From: Thermanaerosceptrum fracticalcis
Lineage (GTDB): Bacteria > Bacillota > Peptococcia > DRI-13
Reading direction: 5' to 3'
Assembly: GCF_000746025.2 (NCBI RefSeq)
Contig: NZ_CP045798.1
Location: 730,501 to 794,500, forward strand
DNA: 64,000 bases
A program made the translations under genes and the position numbers. Shown piece after piece: positions 62,553 through 64,000 of this stretch; positions within the stretch are counted from its first letter, which is position 1; every line of letters starts with the position of its first letter. The notes below the pieces were generated by a model. The model was not told where the DNA came from. It searched no databases and saw nothing but the letters and a program-made list of their open reading frames with translations.

Positions 62553-63560
62553 ATGGTACTGAAAAAGCTGGGAAAACAAACGTTACAATTCAATAGTATA
62601 CCGTCTATCAAATCCTGGGCTTCCGTGGTGGGGCCCATGGAGGGGCAGGGTCCCTTGGCTGATTACTTCGACGTGATCTGGGATAATACATTAGGCTCGG
62701 AAAAAACCTGGGAAAAAGCCGAACAGAAGTTAATGCAGTACAGTATGGAACTGGCTTTGGAAAAAGCAGGGCTATTACCCACTGACCTGGATTTTTACCT
62801 GGCGGGTGATTTACTGAACCAAATCATTACGGCCAATTTTACAGCCGGTTCCCTGGGAGTTCCCTTTTTCGGACTGTTCGGCGCTTGCTCCACTTTAGCG
62901 GAGGGTTTGGCCTTAGCCGGAGTTCTTATTGATGGGGGTTATGCCGCCAAAGTGGGGGTTTCGGCCAGCAGTCATCATGACACGGCGGAGAGGCAATTTA
63001 GATTTCCCACGGAACTTGGTGTACAGCGTCCCAAGACGGCCCAGTGGACCGTAACGGGCTGCGGCTCTTTTGTTGTAGAGAATAAATCCCATGGGTTTAA
63101 AATAACCCAGGCTACCATTGGTAAAGTGGTAGACATGGGGACAATGAATGCCAATGATATGGGAACAGCCATGGCCCCGGCCGCCTTTGATACCATCCAA
63201 ACCCATCTTCAGGATACTGGAAGAAAAATAGATGACTATGATCTGATTATTACGGGGGATTTAGGCCTCTTGGGCAACAATATTTTAAAAGAACTACTTA
63301 AAAAACAGGGTATGGATACAGGAAATGTATCTGATTGTGGAATTCTTATTTACAGTCCTGAACAGGACACTCATTCAGGGGGCAGTGGGTGTGGTTGTTC
63401 TGCCGTGGTGCTTGCAGGGTATCTTTTAGAGCAAATGCGAAAAGGTGTATACAAAAGAATTTTTCTGGTAGGTACGGGAGCACTTTTAAGTCCTACCAGT
63501 AGCTTCCAAGGCAACTCCATACCCTGTATAGCCCATGGGGTTGTTTTGGAATACAGCTGA
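62553..63560 (+). CDS. spoVAD: Stage V sporulation protein AD
   Basis: 335 residues, thiolase-like fold. Binds dipicolinic acid and works with SpoVAC and SpoVAE in its uptake and release. Signature stretches: SWASVVGPMEGQGPLADYFD, GLFGACSTLAEGLALAG with the pseudo-active Cys, QWTVTGCGSFV and YSPEQDTHSGGSGCGCSAVV. Nine bases after spoVAC. Confidence 0.97.
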   Translation: MVLKKLGKQTLQFNSIPSIKSWASVVGPMEGQGPLADYFDVIWDNTLGSEKTWEKAEQKLMQYSMELALEKAGLLPTDLDFYLAGDLLNQIITANFTAGSLGVPFFGLFGACSTLAEGLALAGVLIDGGYAAKVGVSASSHHDTAERQFRFPTELGVQRPKTAQWTVTGCGSFVVENKSHGFKITQATIGKVVDMGTMNANDMGTAMAPAAFDTIQTHLQDTGRKIDDYDLIITGDLGLLGNNILKELLKKQGMDTGNVSDCGILIYSPEQDTHSGGSGCGCSAVVLAGYLLEQMRKGVYKRIFLVGTGALLSPTSSFQGNSIPCIAHGVVLEYS

Positions 63561-63573
63561 GGGGTGAAAAGAG

Positions 63574-63933
63574 ATGGAAGATTTAATTAAGGCTTTTTTG
63601 GTAGGTGGGGCTTTATGTTTATTTGGTCAACTCATAATGGATTTAACTCCTTTTAACATTACTCCGGGTCATATTTTAGTAGGTTATGTAACCGTGGGGG
63701 CAGTATTAAGTGCCCTGGGTCTTTATCAGCCGTTGGTTGAATGGGGGGGAGCCGGTGCTACCGTACCGCTCTCAGGTTTTGGCCACTCTCTAGCCCAGGG
63801 AGCTATTGAATCTGTAAAAAATAAAGGTCTTTTAGGCGCTTTGGGAGGAGGACTGGAAGCCACTTCTGTAGGTATTGCCGCTGCTGTTGTCTTTGGCTTA
63901 GTGGTGGCTACATTATTTAATCCCAAGGGATAG
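63574..63933 (+). CDS. spoVAE: Stage V sporulation protein AE (SpoVAEb type)
   Basis: 119 residues with four membrane helices. LVGGALCLFGQLIMDLTP, GLYQPLVEWGGAGATVPLSG and FGHSLAQGAIESVKNKGLLG match SpoVAEb, structurally similar to SpoVAC. It follows spoVAD by 13 bases, with GAGGGGTGA upstream. Operon continues to the right. Confidence 0.95.
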   Translation: MEDLIKAFLVGGALCLFGQLIMDLTPFNITPGHILVGYVTVGAVLSALGLYQPLVEWGGAGATVPLSGFGHSLAQGAIESVKNKGLLGALGGGLEATSVGIAAAVVFGLVVATLFNPKG

Positions 63934-63943
63934 GGTGAGGGAC

Positions 63944-64000
63944 ATGATGGAACCGTCTGCAGGCAAACACAGAGTCATCTTTGTCACTGATGGTGACGAT
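63944..64000 (+). CDS. SpoVAEa-type protein, cut by the window edge
   Basis: Only the first 19 codons are present (ATGATG start, with GGGTGAGG upstream). The peptide ends KHRVIFVTDGDD, which resembles the start of SpoVAEa (RRVILVTDGDE). Position after spoVAE supports it. The window ends in the gene. Confidence 0.6.
   Translation, partial: MMEPSAGKHRVIFVTDGDD

Overview
The window is chromosomal DNA from an anaerobic, endospore-forming Firmicute of the class Clostridia. The evidence is a large set of sporulation genes (spoIIIAA-AH, spoIVB, spo0A, spoIIM, dacF-spoIIAA-spoIIAB-sigF, spoVAC-AD-AE), the electron-bifurcating pair nfnAB, a complete inner-membrane type IV pilus set with no secretin, strong AGGAGG-type ribosome binding sites and frequent GTG/TTG starts. 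Gene order (efp - CD1247-type protein - spoIIIA - asp23 - amaP - nusB; xseAB - ispA - dxs - tlyA - nadK - argR - recN - spoIVB - spo0A) is typical of Peptococcaceae-like and related Clostridia. I cannot name the genus.

Layout. 1-1.3 kb: the first codons of a leftward gene, a control region with Spo0A-box-like sites, a MerR-type regulator and shikimate kinase. 1.4-11.8 kb: a type IV pilus locus (pilB, pilT, pilC, a separately transcribed major pilin, prepilin peptidase, three minor pilins, a PilX-like protein with a repeat-rich tail, a ComFB-like protein, pilM, pilN, pilO). 11.9-13.5 kb: an inverted IS110-type insertion sequence whose transposase is split by a frameshift at a run of eight A. 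13.5-19.1 kb: tldD, tldE, aroQ, an Xaa-Pro peptidase, efp and a zinc-ribbon protein. 19.2-27.3 kb: the complete spoIIIA operon, the Asp23/AmaP/DUF2273 envelope module, nusB and a TsaD (Kae1) paralogue. 27.3-43.5 kb: nfnAB, folD, xseAB, ispA, a YuiD-like membrane protein, dxs, tlyA, a YbaK-type protein, a membrane-anchored nuclease-like protein, nadK, mnmM, argR, recN, spoIVB and spo0A. 43.6-51.4 kb: steA, steB, two sugar-transfer enzymes, a DUF3866 protein, a Nudix hydrolase, an endonuclease Q-like protein, a ComB-like protein and spoIIM. 51.6-58.6 kb: an alanine/sodium symporter, small conserved proteins, a ferredoxin, xerD, deoB and pdp. 58.4-64 kb: a previously unlisted 40-residue membrane protein, then dacF, spoIIA operon/sigF and the spoVA operon, which runs off the right edge.

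Regulation can be read in several places. spo0A has a near-perfect sigma-H promoter with a perfect Spo0A box across its -10 element. spoIIAA has a second sigma-H promoter and dacF has a sigma-F promoter. Weaker sigma-E and sigma-G candidates precede spoIIM, spoIVB and spoVAC. Together these follow the known sporulation cascade.

The least explained parts are: a 202-bp branched palindrome between xerD and deoB; a modular intergenic repeat family seen at four sites; the IS110 frameshift and its possible bridge RNA; a two-membrane-anchor PD-(D/E)XK-like protein; a coiled-coil extension on SpoVAC; a terminator inside the end of spoIVB; and the 40-residue membrane protein. I found no CRISPR array, tRNA, rRNA, prophage or classical defence island.
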